In this document: positions 1 through 6,833 of the stretch, piece after piece | Layout of the letters: each line of letters begins with the position of its first letter | Position numbering within the stretch: position 1 is the first letter of the stretch | DNA from: Actinomycetota bacterium | GTDB lineage: Bacteria; Actinomycetota; Thermoleophilia; Solirubrobacterales; Thermoleophilaceae | Assembly: GCA_005883295.1 (NCBI GenBank) | Contig: VAWV01000105.1 | Span: 1 to 13,628 of the forward strand | Direction: 5' to 3' | DNA length: 13,628 nt | Position numbers and translations under genes: made by a program | The notes under the pieces: generated by a model | What the model was told of the DNA's origin: nothing | The model's database searches: none | Seen by the model: only the letters and a program-made list of their open reading frames with translations

Positions 1-162
1 GGCCTGCTGGATCTCCTTGAAGCGCTCCTCGGCCGCCTTGTCGCCCTGGTTGCGGTCCGGGTGGTACTGCCGCGCGAGCTTCCGGTAGGCCTTCTTGACC
101 TCATCCGCCGAGGCCTTCTTGTCGACCCCGAGGACGTTGTATGGATCCTTGACCGCGGGCAT
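1..162 (-). CDS. dnaJ: DnaJ co-chaperone, N-terminal part (runs off left edge)
   Basis: DnaJ (Hsp40) delivers unfolded clients to DnaK and stimulates its ATPase in the cytoplasm. Only the first 54 codons are inside the window, read from an ATG at 162 to the left edge. They form almost a whole J-domain: DPYNVLGVDKKASADEVKKA is followed by the helix II KAYRKLARQYHPDRN block with the invariant HPD motif that contacts DnaK, then the helix III region (AAEERFKEIQQA). The start lies 16 bases beyond the grpE stop, with a weak purine-rich ribosome site (AGGCGG) about 10 bases before it, so it is the third gene of a dnaK-grpE-dnaJ operon. The Gly/Phe, zinc-finger and C-terminal domains that would separate DnaJ from CbpA-type proteins are outside the window, but the operon position supports DnaJ. 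In many actinobacteria hspR follows; that cannot be seen here. Confidence 0.93.
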   Translation of the reverse strand, partial: MPAVKDPYNVLGVDKKASADEVKKAYRKLARQYHPDRNQGDKAAEERFKEIQQA

Positions 163-178
163 AGCTATCTCGCCGCCT

Positions 179-841
179 TCAGGCGGACACCACCACGCGG
201 GCCGGTCGGATAACCGTGTCGCTCATCCGGTAGCCCTTCTCCACGACGTCGAGCACCACGCCGGGCTCCGCCCCGTCCTCCGCGCGCGTGGAGAGGGCCT
301 CGTGGACGGTCGGGTCGAATGACTCGCCGGCCGGCTCGAGGGCCTCCACGCCCTCGCGCGCGAGCACACCCTGGAGCTCGGACAGCACAAGCCGGACCCC
401 CTTGGCCAGGCCCGAGTCGGAGTCCTCCGCCGACTCGAGGGCACGCTCGAGGTTGTCCACCACGGGCAGGAGATCGCGGACGAGGCCCACCTTCGCCCGC
501 GCGCCGGCCGCCGCCATCTCCTTGACCGCGCGCTTGCGGTAGTTCTCGAAGTCGGCCTGCGTGCGCCGGGCGAGCTCGAGGTAATCGTCGCGCTCGGCCT
601 CCGCCTTCGCGAGGGGATCGGGCTCGGGCTCCGGCTTGCGCTCGGACTCGGGCTTGCGCTCGGACTCCGGCTCCTCTTCCTGCTCCCGCTCGGCTACGGC
701 CTCGGGTTCCGCTACCGCCGCCTCGTCGGCAGCCTCCTCGGGCGGGCGCTCGAGCGCGCCGGCTTCCTCCGGCGCGCTCGCCCCGTCCCGATCACGCAGC
801 TGCTCGCGGACGGCCTCCTCCTTTGGAGTGGGCCGCGTCAC
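179..841 (-). CDS. grpE: GrpE nucleotide-exchange factor for DnaK
   Basis: GrpE releases ADP from DnaK and so resets the chaperone cycle. The 220-residue product has a long charged, Glu/Pro/Arg-rich disordered N-terminus (residues 1 to about 75). A helical dimerisation region follows (DDYLELARRTQADFENYRKR), then the conserved core (LLPVVDNLERALE) and the C-terminal beta-domain with the signature GESFDPTVHEAL and VVEKGYRMSDTVIRPARV. Length and motif order fit the family, with no sign of damage. The chosen start is GTG at 841. It overlaps the dnaK stop in the sequence GTGA, so translation is probably coupled to dnaK. A near-perfect 18-base tandem duplication in the N-terminal tail encodes a repeated PESERK-type unit. 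dnaJ follows after 16 bases. Confidence 0.95.
   Translation of the reverse strand: MTRPTPKEEAVREQLRDRDGASAPEEAGALERPPEEAADEAAVAEPEAVAEREQEEEPESERKPESERKPEPEPDPLAKAEAERDDYLELARRTQADFENYRKRAVKEMAAAGARAKVGLVRDLLPVVDNLERALESAEDSDSGLAKGVRLVLSELQGVLAREGVEALEPAGESFDPTVHEALSTRAEDGAEPGVVLDVVEKGYRMSDTVIRPARVVVSA
633..668. repeat. Two-copy 18-base tandem repeat inside grpE
   Basis: The 18-mer ggcttgcgctcggactcg at 633-650 is repeated at 651-668 with one change at the last base. On the coding (minus) strand it duplicates a six-residue Pro/Glu/Ser/Arg/Lys unit in the disordered N-terminal tail of GrpE. The length is in frame, as expected of replication slippage in a region under weak constraint. Confidence 0.8.
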
Positions 842-2693
842 TTCTCGCCGCCCTCACCCTCGACGACCTCGGCGTCCACGACCTCGCCGTCGCCTGCGCC
901 GGCGCCGTCCGTGGGAGCGCCGTTCGTGCTCTGCGCCGCCTCGGCCTGCTGCTGGGCGGCCGCCGCGTACATCTGCTCGGAGACCTTGTGGAACGCCTCC
1001 TGCAGCGCCTGCGTCTTGGCCTGCAGCTCGGCCACGTCGTCGGACTCGAGCGAGTCGCGGATGTCCTTGATCGCCGCCTGGATCTCCTCCTTCGAGGAGT
1101 CGTCCACCGAGTCGCCGAGCTCGTTCAGCTGGCGCTCGGCCTGGTACGCGGCGTTCTCGGCTGTGTTCCGCGCCTCGACGATCTCGCGCTGGCGCCGGTC
1201 CTCGTCGGCGTGCGACTCGGCGTCCTTGACCATGCTCTCGACCTCCTGCTCCGACAGCCCCGAGCCGGCCTTGATCTCGATCTTCTGCTCCTTCCCGGTG
1301 CCCAGGTCCTTGGCGGACACGTTGAGGATGCCGTTCGCGTCGATGTCGAAGGTGACCTCGATCTGAGGCATGCCCCGCGGCGCCGGCGGGATGCCGGTGA
1401 GCTGGAACTTGCCGAGCGACTTGTTGTGAGCCGCCATCTCGCGCTCGCCCTGCAGGACGTGGACCTCCACGCTCGGCTGGTTGTCCTCCGCGGTCGAGAA
1501 GACCTCGGACTTGCGGGTCGGGATGGTCGTGTTGCGCTCGATGAGCTTGGTCATCACGCCGCCCTTGGTCTCGATCCCCAGCGTGAGCGGGGTGACGTCG
1601 AGCAGGAGGACGTCCTTCACGTCGCCGGCGAGCACACCCGCCTGAATCGCGGCGCCGACGGCCACGACCTCGTCCGGGTTCACGCCCCGGTGCGGGTCCT
1701 TGCCCGTCAGCTCCTTGACCTTTTCCTGGACCGCGGGCATGCGGGTCATGCCGCCCACCAGCACCACGTGCTGGATGTCGTCGCCCGTCACGCCGGCGTC
1801 CTTCATCGCCTGCTTGGTGGGCGCGACCGTGCGGTCGAGCAGGTCGGAGGTGAGCTCGTTCAGCTTCGAGCGCGTGAGGCGCTGGTCCAGGTGCTTGGGC
1901 CCGGACGCGTCGGCCGTGATGAACGGCAGGTTGATCTGCGTCTCCTGCGTAGTCGAGAGCTCGACCTTGGCCTTCTCCGCCGCCTCGTAGAGACGCTGGA
2001 GGGCCATCTTGTCCTGCGAGAGGTCGATGCCCTGCGAGGCCTTGAACTCCTTGACCAGCCAGTCGACGATCGCCTTGTCGAAGTTGTCGCCGCCCAGGTG
2101 GTTATCACCGGCGGTCGCCTTCACCTCGAACACGCCGTCGCCGATCTCGAGCACCGACACGTCGAACGTGCCGCCGCCGAGGTCGAAGACCAGGATGGTG
2201 TGGTCGGACTCCTCCTTGTCGAGGCCGTACGCCAGCGACGCCGCGGTGGGCTCGTTGATGATCCGCTTGACCTCGAGGCCGGCGATCCGGCCGGCGTCCT
2301 TGGTCGCCTGGCGCTGGTCGTCGTTGAAGTACGCGGGGACGGTGATCACCGCGCTGTCGACCGTGTCGCCCAGGTAGGCCTCGGCGTCGGTCTTGAGCTT
2401 CTGGAGGATCATCGCGCTGATCTCCGGCGGGGAGTACTGCTTGCCGCCGGCCTCAACGCGAGCGTCGCCGTTCGGACCGCTGACGACCTTGAACGGGACG
2501 ATCTTCTCCTCCTGGTCACGGCCTGCCGCTTGGCTACCGCGCCCACGAGGCGCTCGCCGCCCTGCGAGAAGGCGACCACGGACGGCGTGGTCCGCGCGCC
2601 CTCGGCGTTCTCGATAACGGTCGGATCACCGCCCTCGAGGATCGCCATGCACGAGTTGGTCGTGCCCAGGTCGATTCCTATCGTCTTTGCCAT
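838..2693 (-). pseudogene. dnaK: DnaK (Hsp70) chaperone gene with an internal frame-shifting gap
   Basis: DnaK is the ATP-driven Hsp70 chaperone. The N-terminus reads from an ATG at 2693 as MAKTIGIDLGTTNS (phosphate-1 loop), and the alignment with E. coli DnaK runs without gaps to Thr60. The frame then changes at about 2511-2519. In the other frame the protein resumes as DQEEKIVPFKVVSGPNGDAR and continues intact to a TGA at 838. It includes the EPTAASLAYG and DLGGGTFDVS nucleotide-binding motifs, the LLLDVTPLTLGIET linker, the substrate-binding domain and an acidic EVVDAEVVEGEGGEK tail. Missing between the two parts are about 20 residues corresponding to the conserved NP-NT-FSIKR-MGR stretch. 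That stretch holds the ATPase lysine (Lys70 in E. coli). As given, the gene would yield a 94-residue truncated product. An AAGGAG ribosome site precedes the start. The stop overlaps grpE. Either this is a sequence error in a good dnaK or the gene is truly broken. Confidence 0.9.
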
Positions 2694-2703
2694 AAGTCTT
2701 CTG

Positions 2704-2709
2704 CTCCTT
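2704..2709 (-). promoter_or_regulatory. dnaK ribosome binding site
   Basis: On the minus strand AAGGAG lies 10 bases before the dnaK ATG at 2693. It fixes that start and contrasts with several neighbouring genes that have no Shine-Dalgarno sequence. Confidence 0.7.
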
Positions 2710-2735
2710 ATCGGGTTCTAAGTCTTCGCGCTGAA

Positions 2736-2763
2736 AATCTAAGCGGGAGTATGGCAGATTCAG
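2736..2763 (-). promoter_or_regulatory. Candidate dnaK operon promoter
   Basis: Reading the minus strand, a TAGATT -10-like hexamer (2741-2736) is preceded after 16 bases by a weak -35-like CTGAAT (2763-2758). It sits about 42 bases before the dnaK start, in the 101-base gap after nth. I see neither the HspR operator (HAIR, CTTGAGT-N7-ACTCAAG) nor CIRCE in this gap. The -35 match is poor, so this is only a candidate. Confidence 0.3.
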
Positions 2764-2775
2764 TGCGCGCTGCCC

Positions 2776-2795
2776 ACCCCAGGGGTCTGACCCCT
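2776..2795. repeat. Nested palindrome after nth, possible REP-like element or terminator
   Basis: AGGGGTCTGACCCCT (2781-2795) is a perfect inverted repeat with 7-base arms around one central base. A further ACCCC at 2776-2780 can pair with the same GGGGT arm, so two alternative hairpins are possible. It touches the last base of the nth stop codon (2795-2797) and lies upstream of the dnaK promoter candidate. No T-run follows, so it is not a classical intrinsic terminator. A dispersed palindromic repeat or an operator are the alternatives. Confidence 0.5.
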
Positions 2796-3487
2796 CACCG
2801 AGCCTTCGTCCGAGCTTTTCCGTACGGGCAGAGCGACAGGAGCGGGCACTCCCAGCACCGTGGTGCCCGCGCCGTGCACGTCCGGCGCCCGTGACGGATC
2901 AGCGCGACATGCGCCTCGTACGGCGAGGCCCCGGCCGCCAGCCGCAGCATCTCGTCGTGGGCCTCGTTGAACGAGGCGCCGGGGCGGAAGAGGCCCAGGC
3001 GCGACCCCACCCGGTAGACGTGCGTGTCGACCGGTATGTCGGGCCGGCCGTAGGCGAAGAGCAGCACGCACGCGGCCGTCTTGCGGCCGACGCCGGGCAG
3101 CTCCTGGAGGTAGTCCCGCGCCTCCTCCAGCGGGGCGTCCTCGAGCCAGGACAGGTCGTCGTCGCCGATCGCGCGGAGGATCTCCTGGATCCGCACGGCC
3201 TTGGTCGGCGCCAGGCCGCCGGGGCGGATCGCCTCCTCCACCTCCGCGACCGGAGCGTCGCGGACCTCGGCCCACGAGGCGAACCGCTCCCGCAGGCGCG
3301 TGTAGGCCACGTCGCGGTTGCGGTCGTTCGTGTTCTGGGAGAGGACGGTGAGGATCAGCTCGTCGATCGGTGCGCGGTGCGCACGCGGGACCGGACGACC
3401 GTAGGCGTCGCGGAGCCGCGCGAGGATCGCGCGCAGGCGTCGCGGCTGCGCGGGCTTCCACTGGAGGGAGGGGGCGGCGGTGGGCAC
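2795..3487 (-). CDS. nth: Endonuclease III-type DNA glycosylase/AP lyase
   Basis: This base-excision repair enzyme removes oxidised pyrimidines and cuts at the abasic site. From a GTG at 3487 the protein is 230 residues. The helix-hairpin-helix LPGVGRKTAACV carries the catalytic lysine (Lys136), and the downstream VDTHVYRV carries the catalytic aspartate (Asp154). Four cysteines (204, 211, 214, 220) show the C-X6-C-X2-C-X5-C spacing of the [4Fe-4S] cluster. Both catalytic residues and the cluster are therefore intact. A longer reading frame starts at 3616, but its extra 43 residues look unlike protein and overlap the divergent hydrolase gene, so I prefer 3487. There is no ribosome site; a TAACGT hexamer 7 bases upstream suggests a leaderless mRNA. 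The sequence is somewhat divergent from E. coli Nth, so its exact substrate range is open. It lies upstream of dnaK on the same strand, with its own 3' palindrome. Confidence 0.88.
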   Translation of the reverse strand: MPTAAPSLQWKPAQPRRLRAILARLRDAYGRPVPRAHRAPIDELILTVLSQNTNDRNRDVAYTRLRERFASWAEVRDAPVAEVEEAIRPGGLAPTKAVRIQEILRAIGDDDLSWLEDAPLEEARDYLQELPGVGRKTAACVLLFAYGRPDIPVDTHVYRVGSRLGLFRPGASFNEAHDEMLRLAAGASPYEAHVALIRHGRRTCTARAPRCWECPLLSLCPYGKARTKAR

Positions 3488-3494
3488 GAAGCAA

Positions 3495-3500
3495 ACGTTA
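3495..3500 (-). promoter_or_regulatory. Candidate -10 element for leaderless nth
   Basis: On the minus strand TAACGT (TANNNT pattern) ends 7 bases before the GTG of nth, the spacing expected if transcription begins at the start codon. No good -35 hexamer is visible. Confidence 0.3.
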
Positions 3501-3542
3501 TGCCCGCGCTGGTAGACACCCGCGCGTGATCGGGGTGGTCGC

Positions 3543-4282
3543 GTGACAGAGGTCGTCGAGCGCGAGGCTGAGATCGCCGGCACGCGGGTGGTGTGGCGCG
3601 AGGCCGAGCCGCGCACCGCCGCTCCGGTCCTCTACCTGCACGGCGTGCCCAACAGCGGCTCGCTCTGGGTCCCTTTCATGGAGCGGACCGGCGGCATCGC
3701 GCCCGACCTGCCCGGCTTCGGCCGCTCGGACAAGTCGGCGGCGTTCGACTACTCGATCCCCGGCTACACGCGGTTCCTGCACGCATTCGTGGAGCACCTC
3801 GGGCGCGACCGCCTCTCCCTCGTGGTCCACGATTGGGGAGCGGTGGGACTCGGCCTCGCGCAGGAGGCGCCCGAGCTGATCGATCGACTGGTGGTGATCG
3901 ACGCCGTCCCGTTCCTCCCCGGCTACCGCTGGCACCCGACAGCGAGGATCTGGCGCACGCCGGTCCTCGGAGAGCTGTTCATGGGCTCCACCAGCCGCTT
4001 CACCATGCGGTTCTTGATGCGCCGGCTGAAGGCGCTGCCGCCGGAGACCGTCGAACGGTGGGTCGACCAGGTGCTCGAGGACCTCGACCACGGCACGCAA
4101 CGCGCGATCCTGCGGCTGTACCGCTCGGCGCCCCCGGACGTGCTGGCCCGCGCCGGGGGCACGCCTATGCGGATGCCCTCGGCGGCGACGCGCGGGCGGA
4201 GGTGATCGAGCGGGCGGGGCACTGGCCGTGGCTCGACAGGCCCGAGGTCGTCGACCTGGTTGGCGAGTTCCTGTCCGGGTAG
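3543..4282 (+). pseudogene. Alpha/beta hydrolase (haloalkane dehalogenase/epoxide hydrolase-like), frame-shifted with an internal gap
   Basis: An alpha/beta-fold hydrolase read from a GTG at 3543. It has the oxyanion-hole motif LHGVPNSG (His33-Gly34-x-Pro36), the cap-adjacent DLPGFGRSDK, and a nucleophile elbow VVHDWGAVG with Asp97. An Asp rather than Ser nucleophile is typical of haloalkane dehalogenases and epoxide hydrolases. The frame ends early at 4205 after ...VLARAGG. From about 4160 the third frame reads HAYADALGGDARAEVIERAGHWPW and on to a TAG at 4282. This supplies the catalytic histidine (AGHW) and the C-terminal helix. Missing between the halves is the usual strand with the CPALVVWG-DPY-type motif, which carries an acid residue in many family members; I estimate 25 or so residues. 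The stated coordinates span both parts. The gene is divergent from nth, and the next gene starts about 95 bases on. The true substrate is unknown. Confidence 0.82.
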
Positions 4283-4301
4283 CCTTTCTCAGGTGGGTAG
4301 T

Positions 4302-4329
4302 CCGGTACCGGCAACCGTGCCGGCACCGG
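4302..4329. terminator. Long GC-rich hairpin after the hydrolase gene
   Basis: CCGGTACCGG (4302-4311) and CCGGCACCGG (4320-4329) can pair over ten positions with one mismatch around an 8-base loop. The hairpin begins 20 bases after the hydrolase stop. There is no T-run, so it may be a Rho-assisted or actinobacterial-type terminator, or a 5' structure of the next gene. Confidence 0.4.
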
Positions 4330-4376
4330 CGGCGAGGGGTTATCGCACTCGTGGGGCGAGACGCCTCCGCGTCCCG

Positions 4377-5960
4377 GTGCTCACACGACTGACCGCCTCA
4401 TCGTGGCGGCGCGCCGCCCCGGCGGCGCTGGCCGCGGTGCTGGCCGGCGCGTACCTGCTCGTGGAGCCGCGAACCGTCGACCTCGCGGCCAGCGTCTACA
4501 GGGCCCGGCTGTTCGACCGGGTCGGCTTCACGATCTGGGATGGCAACTGGTACAGCGGGCACTACACGCTCGGCTACAGCGTGCTCCTGCCGGCGCTCGC
4601 CTGGGCCCTCGGCCCGCTGGTCGTGGGAGCCCTCTCCACGATCGCCTCGGCCGCCCTGTTCGAGCCCCTCGCCCGCGCCCACTTCGGGCCGGCGGCTCGC
4701 TGGGGCACGCTGTGGTTCGGCGCCGCGGCGGCCGCTCCGCTGGTCTCCGGTCGCATCCCGTTCGGGCTCGGGGTGGCCTTCGGCCTGGGCGCGCTGCTTG
4801 CGTGCCAGCGCCGCCGTCTGGCGCTCGCTACAGCTCTCGCTGTGGCGTGCTCGCTCGCCAGCCCGGTGGCCGGCGCGTTCCTGACACTCGGAGGGGTCGC
4901 CTACGCGCTGTCGGGACGCATCCGCGCCGGCGCGTGGCTGGCCGCGGGCGCCGCCGCACCCATCCTGCTGCTCGCCCTCCTCTTCCCCAGCACGGGGTAC
5001 GAGCCGTTCGCGTTCTCGGCGTTCCTGCCGGTCCCGGTCTTCGCGCTCGTGTGCGCGGCGGTGCTGCCGCGGCGGGAACGGGCGCTGCGCATCGGAGCGG
5101 TCCTCTACGCCATCGCCGCAACGGCCACCGTCCTCATCCACTCGCCGATGGGCGGGAACGTGGCCCGGCTCGGCACGCTGTTCGCCGGACCGCTGATGGC
5201 CTGCGTGCTTCTCGGCCGCGCGCGGTCACGTCGGGGCGCCATCCTGCTCGCGGGGGCGCTTCTGGCCTCGCTCGCGGTCTGGCAGTGGTCGCCGGCCGTC
5301 CGCGACCTGCGAAAGGCCTACGAGGACCCCGCCACGCAGGCCTCGTACTACCGCCCCCTCCTCGGCTACCTGGAGGCCGCCGACCGGGAGCGTTCGCGGA
5401 TCGAGATCCCCTTCACCCGCAGCCACTGGGAGGCCGCGGAGGTGGCGCCGCGGTTCCCGCTCGCGCGGGGCTGGGAGCGGCAGACCGACATCGGCCGCAA
5501 CGGGCTCTTCTACGACGGCCGGCTCGACCCGAAGACCTACGCCACGTGGCTCACGGCGCGTGGGGTCCGCTTCGTGGCCGTCGCGGACGCCAGACCGGAC
5601 TACAGCGCGTACCGCGAGCGCGCGCTGATCGAGAGCGGGTTGCCGTACCTGCGCCTGCGCTGGCGCTCCCACCACTGGCGCGTGTACGAGCTCACGCTGC
5701 CGCACCCGATGGTCGTCCCGCGCGACCCCGCGAGCATCTCGCTGGCCAAGCTCGGGCCCGACTACGTGAACCTGCTCGTGCGCCGGCCCGGCGCCGCCGC
5801 GGTGCGCGTGGCCTGGTCGCCGTACTGGCGCGCCGCGCGGGGGTGCGTGGAGCGCGACGGCGAGTGGACGCGGGTGATCGCGCGGCGCCCCGGGCCGCTC
5901 CGGCTGACGATGGATTTCGCCCCCGACAGGGTCGTCGCGGACGGCCGCCGCTGTGGATGA
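4377..5960 (+). CDS. Large multi-pass membrane protein, possible GT-C-type glycosyltransferase
   Basis: I do not recognise a named family. From a GTG at 4377 the protein is 527 residues. A first membrane helix (about 10-30) is followed by an outward loop with WDGNWYSGH (residues 54-62) and YTLGYSVLLP. This Asp-containing first loop resembles GT-C polyprenyl-phosphate-sugar transferases. About nine more hydrophobic segments run to roughly residue 310, and a soluble C-terminal domain of about 215 residues rich in Trp, Tyr and Arg follows, probably outside the membrane. The frame is open back to 4260, but codons before 4377 have low GC in the third position (ggt, agt, gta, gca, tat, act), and a long hairpin sits there. 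That is why I chose 4377. In-frame GTG at 4293 and 4317 are alternatives; 4293 has a TAGCCT hexamer 7 bases before it. It lies just upstream of the inositol-lipid genes. Confidence 0.75.
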   Translation: MLTRLTASSWRRAAPAALAAVLAGAYLLVEPRTVDLAASVYRARLFDRVGFTIWDGNWYSGHYTLGYSVLLPALAWALGPLVVGALSTIASAALFEPLARAHFGPAARWGTLWFGAAAAAPLVSGRIPFGLGVAFGLGALLACQRRRLALATALAVACSLASPVAGAFLTLGGVAYALSGRIRAGAWLAAGAAAPILLLALLFPSTGYEPFAFSAFLPVPVFALVCAAVLPRRERALRIGAVLYAIAATATVLIHSPMGGNVARLGTLFAGPLMACVLLGRARSRRGAILLAGALLASLAVWQWSPAVRDLRKAYEDPATQASYYRPLLGYLEAADRERSRIEIPFTRSHWEAAEVAPRFPLARGWERQTDIGRNGLFYDGRLDPKTYATWLTARGVRFVAVADARPDYSAYRERALIESGLPYLRLRWRSHHWRVYELTLPHPMVVPRDPASISLAKLGPDYVNLLVRRPGAAAVRVAWSPYWRAARGCVERDGEWTRVIARRPGPLRLTMDFAPDRVVADGRRCG

Positions 5961-6014
5961 GCTAGCCCGCATGAGCTCCGCCGGCGCGGCTTGCCTGGCC
6001 GCACGGCCTCGTAA

Positions 6015-6020
6015 TAGGCT
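6015..6020 (+). promoter_or_regulatory. Candidate -10 element for the PAP2/phosphatidyltransferase pair
   Basis: TAGGCT lies 9 bases before the TTG start at 6030. No Shine-Dalgarno sequence is present, which fits a leaderless or near-leaderless mRNA starting here. An overlapping TAATAG at 6012-6017 is an alternative. Confidence 0.3.
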
Positions 6021-6029
6021 CTGGTCGCC

Positions 6030-6833
6030 TTGACTCGCACCTGGTACTGGAGCAGCCGCTGGCTACCCCAGGGGTGGTTGGACGCCCTGAGGCAGCTGAC
6101 CCTGTTCGCCGGCGCCTACTACGCCTACCGCATCGTGCGTGGGATCGTCGACGGGCAGGCGCCCGTCGCGTTCGACCACGCGCGGTCACTCGTGGACCTC
6201 GAGCGCGGGCTGCACCTGTTCTTCGAGCCCGCGTTCCAGCACTGGGCCATGGGTATGTCGTGGCTGATCAACGTCGCCGACTGGGCCTACGTGAACACGC
6301 ACTTCGTGGTGACCATGGCCTTCCTCATCTGGCTCTACCTGGCCCGGAACAAGGCGTTCTACTTCGTGCGCAACATGTTCATGATCGCCATGGGGCTGGC
6401 CCTGGTCGGGTACATGGCCTACCCGGTCGCGCCGCCCCGGCTGCTGCCCGAGTGGGGCTTCACGGACACCGTGACGAACGCCGTCGGCTACCAGCAGGCG
6501 AACACCGCGAAGCTCCTCTTCAACCCGTACGCGGCGATGCCGAGCATGCACGTGGCCTTCGCCCTGATGATCGCGATCCCGGCCGTGAAGCTGGTCACGA
6601 TCCGCGCGCTGCGCGTGGCATGGGCGTTCTATCCGGCGTTCGTCGCGTTCGTGGTGATCGTCACCGCCAACCACTTCTGGGTGGACGGCGCGGTTGGGGT
6701 AGTGGTCGCGGCTGTGGCCGCGTATGGGGCGCACCGGATCCTGGGCCGGGCCAGACCCGAGGCCTGGGCCTGGGAGACCGGCAGCGGACATGAGCCGGCG
6801 GGTACCGGCCTCGGGGCCGAGGCGCCCGCTTGA
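6030..6833 (+). CDS. PAP2-superfamily membrane phosphatase/transferase, inositol-phosphoceramide-synthase-like
   Basis: The 267-residue integral membrane protein has the histidine-phosphatase motifs of the PAP2/AUR1-like group: PSMHVAFA with His174, and NHFWVDG with His215 and Asp219. About six hydrophobic segments are visible, including AWAFYPAFVAFVVIVTAN just before the second motif. A conserved-looking YPVAPPRLLP lies ahead of the first. Family members transfer or remove phosphate-linked head groups on lipids at the membrane surface. It begins at a TTG, since no other start fits the conserved-looking N-terminus. Its stop overlaps the start of the phosphatidyltransferase by four bases (TTGA), so the two are probably translated together. 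That coupling and Ino1 downstream suggest an inositol-lipid substrate, for example removal of phosphate from phosphatidylinositol phosphate; this is inference. The Pro/Gly/Glu-rich C-terminal tail looks disordered. Confidence 0.82.
   Translation: MTRTWYWSSRWLPQGWLDALRQLTLFAGAYYAYRIVRGIVDGQAPVAFDHARSLVDLERGLHLFFEPAFQHWAMGMSWLINVADWAYVNTHFVVTMAFLIWLYLARNKAFYFVRNMFMIAMGLALVGYMAYPVAPPRLLPEWGFTDTVTNAVGYQQANTAKLLFNPYAAMPSMHVAFALMIAIPAVKLVTIRALRVAWAFYPAFVAFVVIVTANHFWVDGAVGVVVAAVAAYGAHRILGRARPEAWAWETGSGHEPAGTGLGAEAPA

Noticed and set aside
2511..2519. Programmed frameshifting or translational bypass as a rescue for dnaK
   Set aside because: Bypass skips extra mRNA, while here conserved residues are absent from the DNA. 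No recoding could restore Lys70.
823..2721. A 632-codon open frame on the plus strand, antisense to dnaK and part of grpE
   Set aside because: It mirrors dnaK codon structure in very GC-rich DNA, has repetitive Leu/Val/Arg/Asp composition, and matches no family. The minus-strand DnaK and GrpE proteins are unmistakable.
4260..4376. N-terminal extension of the membrane protein from TTG 4260
   Set aside because: Third-base GC is low, a 10-pair hairpin lies inside, and it overlaps the end of the hydrolase. It is probably intergenic.
4403..5965. A 520-codon plus-strand frame overlapping the membrane-protein gene
   Set aside because: It is rich in Arg, Pro, Gly and Ala with no motifs, a typical shifted-frame shadow; the overlapping frame gives clear membrane helices.
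6065..6075. Second copy of ACCCCAGGGGT (also at 2776-2786) as a repeat family
   Set aside because: It lies inside conserved coding sequence (PQG) of the PAP2 gene and an 11-base GC palindrome can recur by chance; no flanking similarity is seen.
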